DNA of 64,000 nt from Paenibacillus sp. FSL R5-0345 (GTDB lineage Bacteria > Bacillota > Bacilli > Paenibacillales > Paenibacillaceae). Both the position numbers and the translations under genes were made by a program. Positions 44,129 through 52,382 of this stretch are shown in pieces (positions within the stretch are counted from its first letter, which is position 1; each line of letters starts with the position of its first letter). Location: contig NZ_CP009281.1 in the NCBI RefSeq assembly GCF_000758585.1, forward strand, positions 2,790,001 through 2,854,000, read 5' to 3'. The notes below the pieces were generated by a model. That model was not told the DNA's origin. It made no database searches and saw only the letters and a program-made list of their open reading frames with translations.

Positions 44129-44464
44129 TTAGAAGGGGTCCGAAGATAGCAAGAATAAGTACATATATAGCTCAAATGGCTGTAGGATAGCCGGTAGTCC
44201 GCCTGCTTTATCCAAATTGGCCATAGTAATCGAGAAATATCCATGTGAGACTATACTTAAACTGATAAAAGGTGAAGCACGCGGGCTGAGACCGGCACTG
44301 CGCCCGGCTAACAAGCCTGCGACAAAGTTCCTGATTAGTGTATCAAAGACTGCTGCGAGAGAGAAACAGAGCGCCTCAATACCCAAGGTGAGTGGATCTA
44401 TTGTCAGTCCGAAGCTAAAGAAGATAGCCCCAGAGAAATCACAATAAATGTAGTCGTTTAATAT
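44129..44464 (-). pseudogene. Remnant of a CPA2-type cation/proton antiporter
   Basis: The reverse frame reads IFFSFGLTIDPLTLG, then LIRNFVAGLLAGRSAGLSPR, SIVSHGYFSITMANL and GGLPAILQPFELY, which is the C-terminal third of a KefB/KhtU-like cation:proton antiporter. About 250 N-terminal residues are missing. The frame opens directly after a stop at 44465-44467, has no ribosome site, and ends early (SSDPF), before the last membrane helix of the family would close. Some family positions are changed, for example FSI preceded by GY where GE is usual. I read it as a truncated, non-functional relic. Confidence 0.75.
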
Positions 44465-44813
44465 TCACGAAATGAGAAGTGAATTTTAGCACGTACAGCC
44501 GCAGTCGAAGCATGAATTTATAAATTACCGGACGAAATATAATTGAAAGTAAAGGGAGCATTGCGGTTAATGCTATGGAGCGCTGTCCCCACTGTTCAAT
44601 TATTTTGATAGCTCCAATTTGTGGAATGATTTTGGGAGCTGTCCGCACAGGAGGTATAGATTTGCGTTCATAGTGTTCAATTTCGGGAGTTGTATGTTCT
44701 TGTTTTGTAGTCGTTAAGCTTCCAGACCAAGTGATTGGAAATGAGGAAATCAAACCCAAAACTAAAAAGATCCGAAGAAGCCAAAGTAAGAACATACGCG
44801 CTATATATTGCAC
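44439..44813 (-). CDS. Small membrane-anchored hypothetical protein
   Basis: A 124-residue reading frame with an excellent GGGAGGTG site eight bases before GTG 44813. The N-terminus is hydrophobic (MFLLWLLRIFLVLGLISSF), like a signal anchor. A polar middle with PPVRTAPKIIPQIG follows, then a second hydrophobic segment (IALTAMLPLLSIIF) and a basic end. I do not recognise it. Its end overlaps the antiporter remnant by 26 bases, so it may itself be the surviving first part of a decayed locus. No terminator follows. Confidence 0.5.
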   Translation of the reverse strand: MQYIARMFLLWLLRIFLVLGLISSFPITWSGSLTTTKQEHTTPEIEHYERKSIPPVRTAPKIIPQIGAIKIIEQWGQRSIALTAMLPLLSIIFRPVIYKFMLRLRLYVLKFTSHFVNIKRLHLL

Positions 44814-45274
44814 TAAAATAACACCTCCCAACTGCATATAGTATAAAAAGCATAACATACCTTTTTACATGAATCCAAATTTTTTTGTGAAAAATCTTCT
44901 TTAAAAGGTAAAGAAAATAAGAAACTGACGGGGATAATTGAAGTAATTCGCAGTAAATATATCTTTTATTATCAAGTTTAAGTCAGCAGGGATAAATTTG
45001 AGCAAATCGCGGGATTTTAACGGTTTTTTCTAGCGCAGTCCTATATGATCATTCTATTCGAAAAATGCATCGATTTGTGAGCAGCGACCAGTTATTTTGT
45101 TACGTTCCAGATTGATGAAGGTAATCGTTTGGAACTACATGTAATAGAGCTTGAAGTCTGAACAACCGAATTTCTAAAAATGTACATAACGTTCTAGAAT
45201 CACCATGCCTTTTTTGGGTAAGACTCATATGAGAGGTTTTACCAGAATCTCAATCCCGGAAGGAGGCAATGGTC
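44814..45274. other. Noncoding 461-base gap
   Basis: An AT-rich stretch between the reverse small membrane gene and the forward ATPase. No reading frame with a ribosome site was found. A TATGAT near 45044 could be a -10 box for the ATPase, but no convincing -35 precedes it. I see no riboswitch or repeat here. Confidence 0.5.
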
Positions 45275-48001
45275 TTGAATTCAAATGAAACAAAATCGCA
45301 GGGTCAGGTTCCTTTTCATACACTGAGCGAGGAAGAAGTGCTCAAAAGGCTGGAAACTCGGAAAGATGGCTTGTCTTCCGGTGAAGCCGCTAAACTTCAG
45401 GAGAAGTATGGGAAGAACGTACTTCAAGAGGCAAAGACCAAATCACTGTTAGGAAAATTTATTGAGCAATTTAAAAATGTCATGATCTTTATTTTGCTCG
45501 TGGCAGCTGTATTGTCTGGGATTTTAGGAGAATGGACAGATACAATCATTATTTTGTTAGTAGTAGTCCTGAATGCGGTGCTTGGCGTTATTCAGGAAAA
45601 TAAAGCAGAGCAAGCTTTAGATGCCCTAAAAAGTATGTCCTCTCCGCATGCCAGGGTGCGGCGTGGAGGTCAGGTTTCTGAGATTAAAAGTGAGGACCTC
45701 GTGCCAGGGGATATTGTGTTGCTGGAAGCTGGAAACGTGGTTCCGGCAGATATTAGGCTGTTAGAAGCTGCTTCTTTGAAAACAGAGGAGGCCGCATTAA
45801 CCGGAGAATCATTACCTTCAGAAAAAAAGGTAGGTGTGCTTGAGGGAAGCGATATTGTTATCGGGGATCGTACCAATATGGCTTATATGAGCAGTAATGT
45901 AACTTACGGTAGAGCGGTTGGTGTAGTCACATCTACAGGAATGCAGACTGAAGTCGGCAGGATCGCCGGATTTATCTCGGAAGAAGAGAATGATGTCACA
46001 CCGCTGCAAAAGAAACTGGACGAACTAGGAAAATATTTTACTTTTATTATTCTTGGTGTTTGTGTAGTCATCTTTGCCGTCGGCATATTTGAGGGTAGAG
46101 AACTGCTGGATATGCTTCTCACCTCAATCTCACTTGCAGTAGCGGCGATTCCTGAAGGGCTGCCAGCCATTGTTACCATTATCTTAGCACTCGGAGTGCA
46201 GCGGATGGCTAAACGTAAAGCGATCATTCGCAAGCTCCCCGCTGTAGAGACGCTTGGAAGCACCGAAATTATATGCTCTGACAAGACCGGTACATTGACA
46301 CTGAACAAGATGACTGTCGAAAAAGTGCATGTCAATGGAACTACGAAAGAAGCTGTAGAAGGGCTTGAGGGGACGCCAGGCGGCGAACTTCTGCTTCAGG
46401 CCATGACGCTTTGTAATGATTCCAGTATTGACGAAGGGAAGTCTCCTAAGGATTCTGGAGGGAATGAAGGAGCCAAGGACCCGCAAACCAAGAGTGGTAA
46501 AGCGATTATTGGCGATCCCACGGAAACTGCATTAGTGGACTACGCACTCAGTATTGGTACTGACAAAAGGGATTTAGAAAAGAAATTCCCGCGTAAAAAC
46601 GAACTGCCATTTGACTCCGATCGCAAGTTGATGACGACGATTCATGAAGTTGAAAATGGGCGTTATCGTGTACTAACGAAAGGTGCTCCAGATGTACTTT
46701 TATCCAAATGCAGCCATATCTTTGTGGATGGAGAAATCGTCCCTTTTAAAGAGGAACATTCACGACAAATCATGGAAAGTAATAAAATGCTTGCGAACGA
46801 TGCACTCCGGGTTTTGGCATTTGCTTACAGAGATGAAGAGCAGCTACCGTCCAATATCTCACCGGATACTACAGAGAAAGAACTAGTATTTATCGGTTTA
46901 GTCGGTATGATTGATCCGCCGCGTGAGGAAGTGCGGGATGCGGTAGCCATCTGTCGAAAAGCAGGGATAAGACCTGTAATGATTACAGGAGATCATCGAG
47001 ATACAGCAGCGGCCATAGCCAAAAGATTAGGGATTATCGAAGATGAAACAGGTGTATTAACTGGGAGTGAGCTGGATAAATTTAGTGAAGAGGAATTTGC
47101 TGAGAAAGTCATTGATTATTCGGTTTATGCTCGGGTATCTCCTGAACATAAAGTTCGGATTGTGAAGGCGTGGAGGAAAAAAGGAAAGATTGTTGCCATG
47201 ACTGGTGATGGAGTGAATGATGCTCCTGCGCTTAAGTCATCAGATATCGGTGTGGGAATGGGAATCACAGGAACAGATGTGGCTAAGGGCGTATCTGACA
47301 TGGTGCTCGCAGATGATAACTTCACGACCATAGTTGTTGCTGTTGAAGAAGGACGGAAAGTATATAGCAATATCCGTAAGGCAATCCAGTTCCTGCTCTC
47401 TGCCAATCTTGGTGAGGTTCTTACGCTATTCATTGCGACAATGATCGGTTGGCGTATTCTTGAGCCGATTCATATCCTGTGGATTAATCTTGTTACTGAC
47501 ACCCTACCTGCGCTTGCCCTAGGGCTTGAAAAAGCGGGGGACGATCTGATGTCGAAAAAACCACGAAAAGCCAGCAGCAGTATCTTTGCTGGTGGTGTGG
47601 GAATCGGGATCATCTACCAGGGTATATTAGAGGCTGCGCTTACACTGTTCGTATACCAATGGGCACATACGCATTACAATGAGGGAATTGCGGTTACGAT
47701 GGCATTCGCCACATTAGGATTACTGCAAATCTCTCATGCGTTTAACGTCAGATCCAATACGAAATCGTTGTTTCAGATTGGCTGGTTCAGCAACCGGTAT
47801 ATGCTGTGGGCATCACTGATCTCTACATTAATGTTGGTGCTGGTAATCATCATCCCTGGACTGAATGATTGGTTTGGTGTCTCGCATTTAAGCGGATCAC
47901 AGTGGGGAATCGTCGTTGCTGCAGCATTGGCGATTATATTGATCGTAGAGCTTGTAAAACTGTTTGTACGTTTAAGCGGTAGAGGCAAGAACTGGGACTA
48001 A
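45275..48001 (+). CDS. Calcium-transporting P-type ATPase (second SERCA-like paralogue)
   Basis: A 908-residue type IIA P-ATPase. The N-terminal domain reads FHTLSEEEVLKRLETRKDGL. Further motifs are TGES (in EEAALTGESLPSEKK), IPEGLPAIVTIILALG, DKTGTLT (Asp near residue 336), GDPTETALVDYAL, TGDGVNDAPAL and WINLVTDTLPALALG. It is expected to pump Ca2+ out of the cell. TTG 45275 is eight bases after AAGGAGG, whereas ATG 45269 would leave only two bases. It stands alone, with a terminator behind it. It differs widely from the ATPase at 11673, including in a short charged insert (about 395-410). Confidence 0.92.
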   Translation: MNSNETKSQGQVPFHTLSEEEVLKRLETRKDGLSSGEAAKLQEKYGKNVLQEAKTKSLLGKFIEQFKNVMIFILLVAAVLSGILGEWTDTIIILLVVVLNAVLGVIQENKAEQALDALKSMSSPHARVRRGGQVSEIKSEDLVPGDIVLLEAGNVVPADIRLLEAASLKTEEAALTGESLPSEKKVGVLEGSDIVIGDRTNMAYMSSNVTYGRAVGVVTSTGMQTEVGRIAGFISEEENDVTPLQKKLDELGKYFTFIILGVCVVIFAVGIFEGRELLDMLLTSISLAVAAIPEGLPAIVTIILALGVQRMAKRKAIIRKLPAVETLGSTEIICSDKTGTLTLNKMTVEKVHVNGTTKEAVEGLEGTPGGELLLQAMTLCNDSSIDEGKSPKDSGGNEGAKDPQTKSGKAIIGDPTETALVDYALSIGTDKRDLEKKFPRKNELPFDSDRKLMTTIHEVENGRYRVLTKGAPDVLLSKCSHIFVDGEIVPFKEEHSRQIMESNKMLANDALRVLAFAYRDEEQLPSNISPDTTEKELVFIGLVGMIDPPREEVRDAVAICRKAGIRPVMITGDHRDTAAAIAKRLGIIEDETGVLTGSELDKFSEEEFAEKVIDYSVYARVSPEHKVRIVKAWRKKGKIVAMTGDGVNDAPALKSSDIGVGMGITGTDVAKGVSDMVLADDNFTTIVVAVEEGRKVYSNIRKAIQFLLSANLGEVLTLFIATMIGWRILEPIHILWINLVTDTLPALALGLEKAGDDLMSKKPRKASSSIFAGGVGIGIIYQGILEAALTLFVYQWAHTHYNEGIAVTMAFATLGLLQISHAFNVRSNTKSLFQIGWFSNRYMLWASLISTLMLVLVIIIPGLNDWFGVSHLSGSQWGIVVAAALAIILIVELVKLFVRLSGRGKNWD

Positions 48002-48027
48002 AAATCCCACTTTTTGTAGCAACAAAA

Positions 48028-48064
48028 AAAGCCTGAACCCTCCAGAACGGAGGATTCAGGCTTT
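48028..48064. terminator. Bidirectional terminator between the ATPase and the NlpC/P60 gene
   Basis: AAAGCCTGAAcCCTCC pairs with GGAGGaTTCAGGCTTT, preceded by an A run and followed by TTTCTC. It separates two convergent genes. Confidence 0.9.
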
Positions 48065-48097
48065 CTCAATATGTGGCCTTTTGACTGTAAATGCGGA

Positions 48098-49033
48098 TTA
48101 CAGAATGCGCTGCATATGCAGGATTACGTTGCTCCAATACCCTGAGTCGAGCTCACTGATCTGAACCCCGGGATCTCCCCATGTGTGAATGAATTTCCCA
48201 TCCCCAATGTAAATACCGACATGTCCAGGGATAGCGTCACTTTCAAAGCGACCTGGGACAGTGAAGAAGATCAGATCGCCCACATCTAGTGCACTGCGTT
48301 GAACGCGATTACCTAAATTATCTTGATCCTTGGCTAGGCGTGGTAAGTTTACTCCGAATTTTTTGAATACATGCCTTGTAAAAGAAGAGCAATCAAATTT
48401 CTTGGTTTCTTCATAAGGTCCGGTGCCGAATTCATAAGGCACACCCAAAAATTTTTTGGCAAAAGAAACTAATTCCTTCTTGTCAGCTTCAGAAATACTT
48501 TGGATGCGAATGGGTTTAGATCCATTCTTTGTTTTAGCAGATGGTGATTTTATAATACTTTCATGATCGGTCGGTGTGGCAATGTTGATTTCCCCAGACT
48601 GTGGATTCCAACCCACTTCTGTTTGAAGAAATTTAGATAATGCTAAAGGTGTGATATAGATTTGTCCTTCTTGTCGTCTAGGTGCCTGCGGTAGCGTGAT
48701 TTTTTCACCTAAGGAGAAGACCTGAGTAGAGCCAGGACGTAGCATATACATAACATCACTGTAGCCAATCTTGGTGTATCCTCCATGAGTAGCATCATCT
48801 TTCATTCGATATCCGAGTGAAGCAATTGCAGGTTTGAGTGGAATCCAGTACTTTCCTTGAGCATCTGTGATGGAGGACTTTTCATAATAACTAGAGGCTT
48901 GCATGCCATCAGGTGTTACAGCGTTTATCTTGGGTTTTTGTGATTGTGATGAGTAACTACACGCAGTACTTGATAAAACAACAGCAAGCAATACAGTAGC
49001 AGTGGACAGTATTTTTTTGTGGTTACCAGGCAT
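48098..49033 (-). CDS. NlpC/P60 cell-wall peptidase with copper-amine-oxidase-like stalk domain
   Basis: A 311-residue secreted protein. A signal sequence (ILSTATVLLAVVLSSTAC) ends in a possible lipobox Cys. A domain like the copper amine oxidase N-terminal stalk follows (about residues 40-165; WIPLKPAIASLGY and IYITPLALSKFLQ). The C-terminal NlpC/P60 domain has the catalytic Cys in FDCSSFTRHVFKKFG and the His in PGHVGIYIGDGKFIH. Such enzymes cut peptidoglycan stem peptides, mostly between D-Glu and meso-Dap. ATG 49033 has GGAG upstream; the frame runs on to 49129 without a site. It has no operon partner. Confidence 0.85.
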   Translation of the reverse strand: MPGNHKKILSTATVLLAVVLSSTACSYSSQSQKPKINAVTPDGMQASSYYEKSSITDAQGKYWIPLKPAIASLGYRMKDDATHGGYTKIGYSDVMYMLRPGSTQVFSLGEKITLPQAPRRQEGQIYITPLALSKFLQTEVGWNPQSGEINIATPTDHESIIKSPSAKTKNGSKPIRIQSISEADKKELVSFAKKFLGVPYEFGTGPYEETKKFDCSSFTRHVFKKFGVNLPRLAKDQDNLGNRVQRSALDVGDLIFFTVPGRFESDAIPGHVGIYIGDGKFIHTWGDPGVQISELDSGYWSNVILHMQRIL

Positions 49034-49193
49034 ATGACACGCTCCATATTCAAACTGTAGGTTAAGTTTGTGCAGGGGACTTTTTTTTATGTAATGCGGC
49101 TCAAGGCAATCACTGTAAGACACAACCAAGTCCTTCCTATATTGGTGAGTAATGCGCTATGAAATTTGTAATCTATGGAAGTTGGATAAGTGA

Positions 49194-49220
49194 TTGACGG
49201 ATAAACAACCTCCATATAAT
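49194..49220 (+). promoter_or_regulatory. Sigma-A promoter for the TrpXYZ-like operon
   Basis: TTGACG (49194-49199) is followed by TATAAT (49215-49220) with a 15-base spacer, or by the overlapping TAATAT with 17. It lies about 140 bases before the first gene, leaving a leader that contains a small CTTTTAT/ATAAAAG hairpin. Confidence 0.65.
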
Positions 49221-49357
49221 ATAGGTTTAATAGATTTCTATCATTATTGTGAGGTACGTGTAAGCTTATGCTTTAATGCTTTTATCAATAAAAGTGATAA
49301 TGCTGAGTCGCTCACTTTGATGCACGCGTTAATAATCTAATGAAATGGGGTACTTTA

Positions 49358-50428
49358 ATGAAAAAGAGAAACATTTTGGCGGGTTTAAGCTTATGCTTCA
49401 TGCTGGTAGCTGCTGGCTGTGGTAACAATAATGCTGCAGTAGACTCAGGCAATGCAACAAACACCGGAAATAAGTCAACAAATGCTGGAACCGCAGATTC
49501 TAAAACTTACAAAATCGCAATTTCGCAATATGTAGAACATCCGTCACTTGATGCTACACGCGAAGGAATTCTCGCTGCTTTGAAGGATGCAGGACTTGTT
49601 GAAGGAGAGAACTTGAAGGTTGATCTTGAGAATGCTCAAGCTGACCAAGCGAATAACTTGTCAATTGCTCAAAAGATTGCCGCAGACACGAATGATTTGG
49701 TATTGGCGATTGCGACACCTTCCGCTCAATCCGTTGTTCAAGCGCTTAGCAAATCAAGTAAGGATACTCCGATTCTGTTCGCAGCGGTGACTGATCCTAT
49801 CGATGCAAAAATCGTTACTGATCTTGAGCATCCTGGTGGCAATGTCTCTGGTGTATCTGATACGAATCCTGAAGCTATCAATAGATTAATGCAATTCATC
49901 GCTACTCAATTTCCTAATGTGAAGAAGCTCGGCATTGTTATCAATGAAGGTGAACCGAATGCTGTAATTATGGCGGATATTGCCAAGAAAGAGCTGGATA
50001 AACATGGTATTGAACTTGTGAAGGCAGCTATCACGAATACTTCTGAAGTTAAGCAAGCTGCTGAGTCACTTGCTGGTCGTGTAGATGCATTCTACATCAC
50101 TTTGGATAACACTGTAGTGAGTGCTGTGGATACCATTATTCAAACGGCTAATGATAAGAAAATTCCGTTCTTCTCCAGTGATCGAGATACCGTTGAAAAA
50201 GGCGCATTTGCTACCGTGGGCTTCAAATACTTCGATCATGGTTACCAAGTTGGACAAATGGCAGTGGATATTCTGAAAAATGGTAAAAAACCAGGAGATA
50301 TGAAAGTTACAATGCAAGAAAAACTCGATCTTATCCTAAACCTCAAAGCTGCTGCTGCACAAGGCATAGAAGTAACAGATGCAATGAAAGCAGAAGTAGC
50401 CGATCAAGCTAACAATATTATTCAATAA
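49358..50428 (+). CDS. ABC transporter substrate-binding lipoprotein (TrpX-like)
   Basis: A 356-residue lipoprotein; the signal peptide ends at the lipobox LVAAGC. After a Ser/Thr/Asn-rich linker comes a periplasmic-binding fold of the ABC_sub_bind family (PF04392), with KIAISQYVEHPSLDATREGI at its start and TPILFAAVTDPIDAKIV and FFSSDRDTVEKGA later. Members serve uptake of tryptophan or other amino acids in some Firmicutes; the ligand here is not provable. ATG 49358 follows GGGG by seven bases. It leads a three-gene operon with permease and ATPase, behind a good promoter. Confidence 0.9.
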   Translation: MKKRNILAGLSLCFMLVAAGCGNNNAAVDSGNATNTGNKSTNAGTADSKTYKIAISQYVEHPSLDATREGILAALKDAGLVEGENLKVDLENAQADQANNLSIAQKIAADTNDLVLAIATPSAQSVVQALSKSSKDTPILFAAVTDPIDAKIVTDLEHPGGNVSGVSDTNPEAINRLMQFIATQFPNVKKLGIVINEGEPNAVIMADIAKKELDKHGIELVKAAITNTSEVKQAAESLAGRVDAFYITLDNTVVSAVDTIIQTANDKKIPFFSSDRDTVEKGAFATVGFKYFDHGYQVGQMAVDILKNGKKPGDMKVTMQEKLDLILNLKAAAAQGIEVTDAMKAEVADQANNIIQ

Positions 50429-50489
50429 GACATTATATTGGGGCGATTCCGTAAGGACGCCCCTTGCCGCTTGAAGGAGGAAAACTTCT

Positions 50490-51413
50490 ATGTATGATTC
50501 AATGCTTGGGGCCGTGGAAATGGGTCTGCTTTACGCATTTATGGCTTTAGGGGTATATATTACTTTTCGCATTTTGGATTTTCCTGATTTGACTGTGGAT
50601 GGTAGCTTTACTACAGGCGGTGCCATTGCCGCTGTTATGATTACTAATGGCTATGCACCGTGGTTGGCCACACTCGCTGCTATTGCTGGTGGGATGTTGG
50701 CAGGAATGTGTACGGGTCTACTACATACGAAAGGCAAGATTAATGGATTGTTATCCGGGATTCTAATGATGATTGCACTTTATTCCATTAATTTGCGAAT
50801 ATTTGGCGGTAAGCCTAACTGGTCACTTATGGGTGATACTACGTTGTTCTCGTCCATTAATCCACTTCTTGTTCTTCCTTTTGTTGTTTTATTTGTGAAA
50901 ATCCTAATGGATTTATTCTTGCGTACAGATCTTGGGCTTGCTTTGAGGGCTACCGGAGATAATGCAAGAATGATCCGCAGTCTGGGTGTAAACACGGATA
51001 ATACAACCATTCTCGGTGTCAGTCTATCTAATGGAATGGTGGCACTCTCGGGTGCGCTGATTACTCAGTATTCTACTTTTGCGGATTCCTCAATGGGCAT
51101 AGGGATGATTGTTATCGGCTTAGCTTCGGTAATCATAGGTGAAGCTATTTTCGGGGCTGGAAATGTATTCCGTGCAACTTTGGCAGTTGTTCTGGGATCT
51201 ATTGTTTACCGAATCGTAGTTGCACTTGCTTTGTATGTTCCTTGGTTGAGACCTTCGGATCTTAAACTGATCACAGCAATTATCGTTATTTTCGCACTTG
51301 TATTCCCATCGATTCAGCGTTTCTTGAAGCAGAAGAATTTAGCGCGCAAGCGTTCAGTGGAATTAGCTGAACAAGCGCTTAGCAGCAAGAGAGGAGGCAC
51401 TATCGATGCTTAA
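50490..51413 (+). CDS. ABC transporter permease (TrpY-like)
   Basis: A 307-residue membrane protein with about eight hydrophobic segments, beginning MYDSMLGAVEMGLLYAFMALGVYITF. A segment ILDFPDLTVDGSFTTGGAIAA is typical of this permease group, which is related to branched-chain amino-acid and ribose permeases. ATG 50490 follows GAAGGAGG. Its 3' end overlaps the ATPase gene by eight bases, so the three components should be made together. Confidence 0.92.
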   Translation: MYDSMLGAVEMGLLYAFMALGVYITFRILDFPDLTVDGSFTTGGAIAAVMITNGYAPWLATLAAIAGGMLAGMCTGLLHTKGKINGLLSGILMMIALYSINLRIFGGKPNWSLMGDTTLFSSINPLLVLPFVVLFVKILMDLFLRTDLGLALRATGDNARMIRSLGVNTDNTTILGVSLSNGMVALSGALITQYSTFADSSMGIGMIVIGLASVIIGEAIFGAGNVFRATLAVVLGSIVYRIVVALALYVPWLRPSDLKLITAIIVIFALVFPSIQRFLKQKNLARKRSVELAEQALSSKRGGTIDA

Positions 51414-52200
51414 GCTTGATAACGTATCTAAGCTGTTCAATCCTGGCACTCCGGATGAGAAGATTGCGCTGCTCGGTATTGATTTGGAGCTTCGCCCCGG
51501 CGATTTTGTCACCATTATTGGCAGCAACGGCGCAGGTAAATCTACACTGATGAATATCATTTCTGGTGTAATGAAGCCGGATCTCGGTTCAGTTAGCATT
51601 GAAGGGAATTCTATAAGCCATTTAGCAGAGTATCAGCGCAGTCGCTGGATCGGACGGGTCTTCCAGGACCCTATGGCAGGTACGGCTCCACGGATGACGA
51701 TTGAAGAGAATTTAGCGATGGCATATAAAAGAGGAAAGAACAGAGGATTATCCTTCGGTGTAAATACAGTGAGACGGGCGAAGTTTCGCGAGGAGTTAAG
51801 CCGGCTCGGGATCGGATTGGAAAACCGTCTACGGGCTAAGGTGGGGTTATTATCTGGCGGGGAAAGACAAGCGTTGAGTTTGCTAATGGCAACCTTCACC
51901 CAACCGCAGATTTTGCTACTAGATGAACATACAGCTGCACTTGATCCGTCACGTGCGGAGCTGATAACTAAACTGACAGAGTCAATCGTCCGCGAGATGA
52001 AGCTGACTACACTTATGGTTACCCATAACATGGAGCAGGCAATTCGCCTTGGGAATCGTCTTATCATGATGGATAAGGGACGTATTATCCTTGATATTGA
52101 CGAAACACGCAAACAGGATCTTACGGTAGAACGCTTACTGGGAGAATTTGAGGCCATCAGTGGTCATAAACTGGCAGATGATCGAATGGTGCTTGGTTAG
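51406..52200 (+). CDS. ABC transporter ATP-binding protein (TrpZ-like)
   Basis: A 264-residue ATPase with Walker A IGSNGAGKSTLMN (about residues 38-50), Q-loop VFQDPMAGT, signature LLSGGERQALSLLMA, Walker B ILLLDEHTAALDPS and switch His in VTHNMEQA. It powers the TrpXYZ-like importer. ATG 51406 lies behind GAGGAGG, inside the end of the permease gene. A strong terminator follows. Confidence 0.94.
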   Translation: MLKLDNVSKLFNPGTPDEKIALLGIDLELRPGDFVTIIGSNGAGKSTLMNIISGVMKPDLGSVSIEGNSISHLAEYQRSRWIGRVFQDPMAGTAPRMTIEENLAMAYKRGKNRGLSFGVNTVRRAKFREELSRLGIGLENRLRAKVGLLSGGERQALSLLMATFTQPQILLLDEHTAALDPSRAELITKLTESIVREMKLTTLMVTHNMEQAIRLGNRLIMMDKGRIILDIDETRKQDLTVERLLGEFEAISGHKLADDRMVLG

Positions 52201-52232
52201 TCTTTTGTAAATGTGACATAGGCTCATGATAA

Positions 52233-52279
52233 GGGCTTAAAGTGAAGTCTGACTTTGGATTTCACTTTAAGTCCTTTTT
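52233..52279 (+). terminator. Intrinsic terminator of the TrpXYZ-like operon
   Basis: GGGCTTAAAGTGAA (52233-52246) pairs with TTCACTTTAAGTCC (52261-52274), followed by five T residues. Confidence 0.92.
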
Positions 52280-52382
52280 GTTGCAGTTTTTCCCAAATGC
52301 TTCAATATCATTTATGATAGGATAGAGTGATGATAAATATTACTTCCCATAATAAGGGTTTGGAGTGAATTGGAGGATGCTT

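Noticed and set aside
49221..49357. T-box or trp leader before the TrpXYZ-like operon
   Set aside because: No T-box sequence, leader peptide with Trp codons, or antiterminator was seen; only a small AT-rich hairpin.
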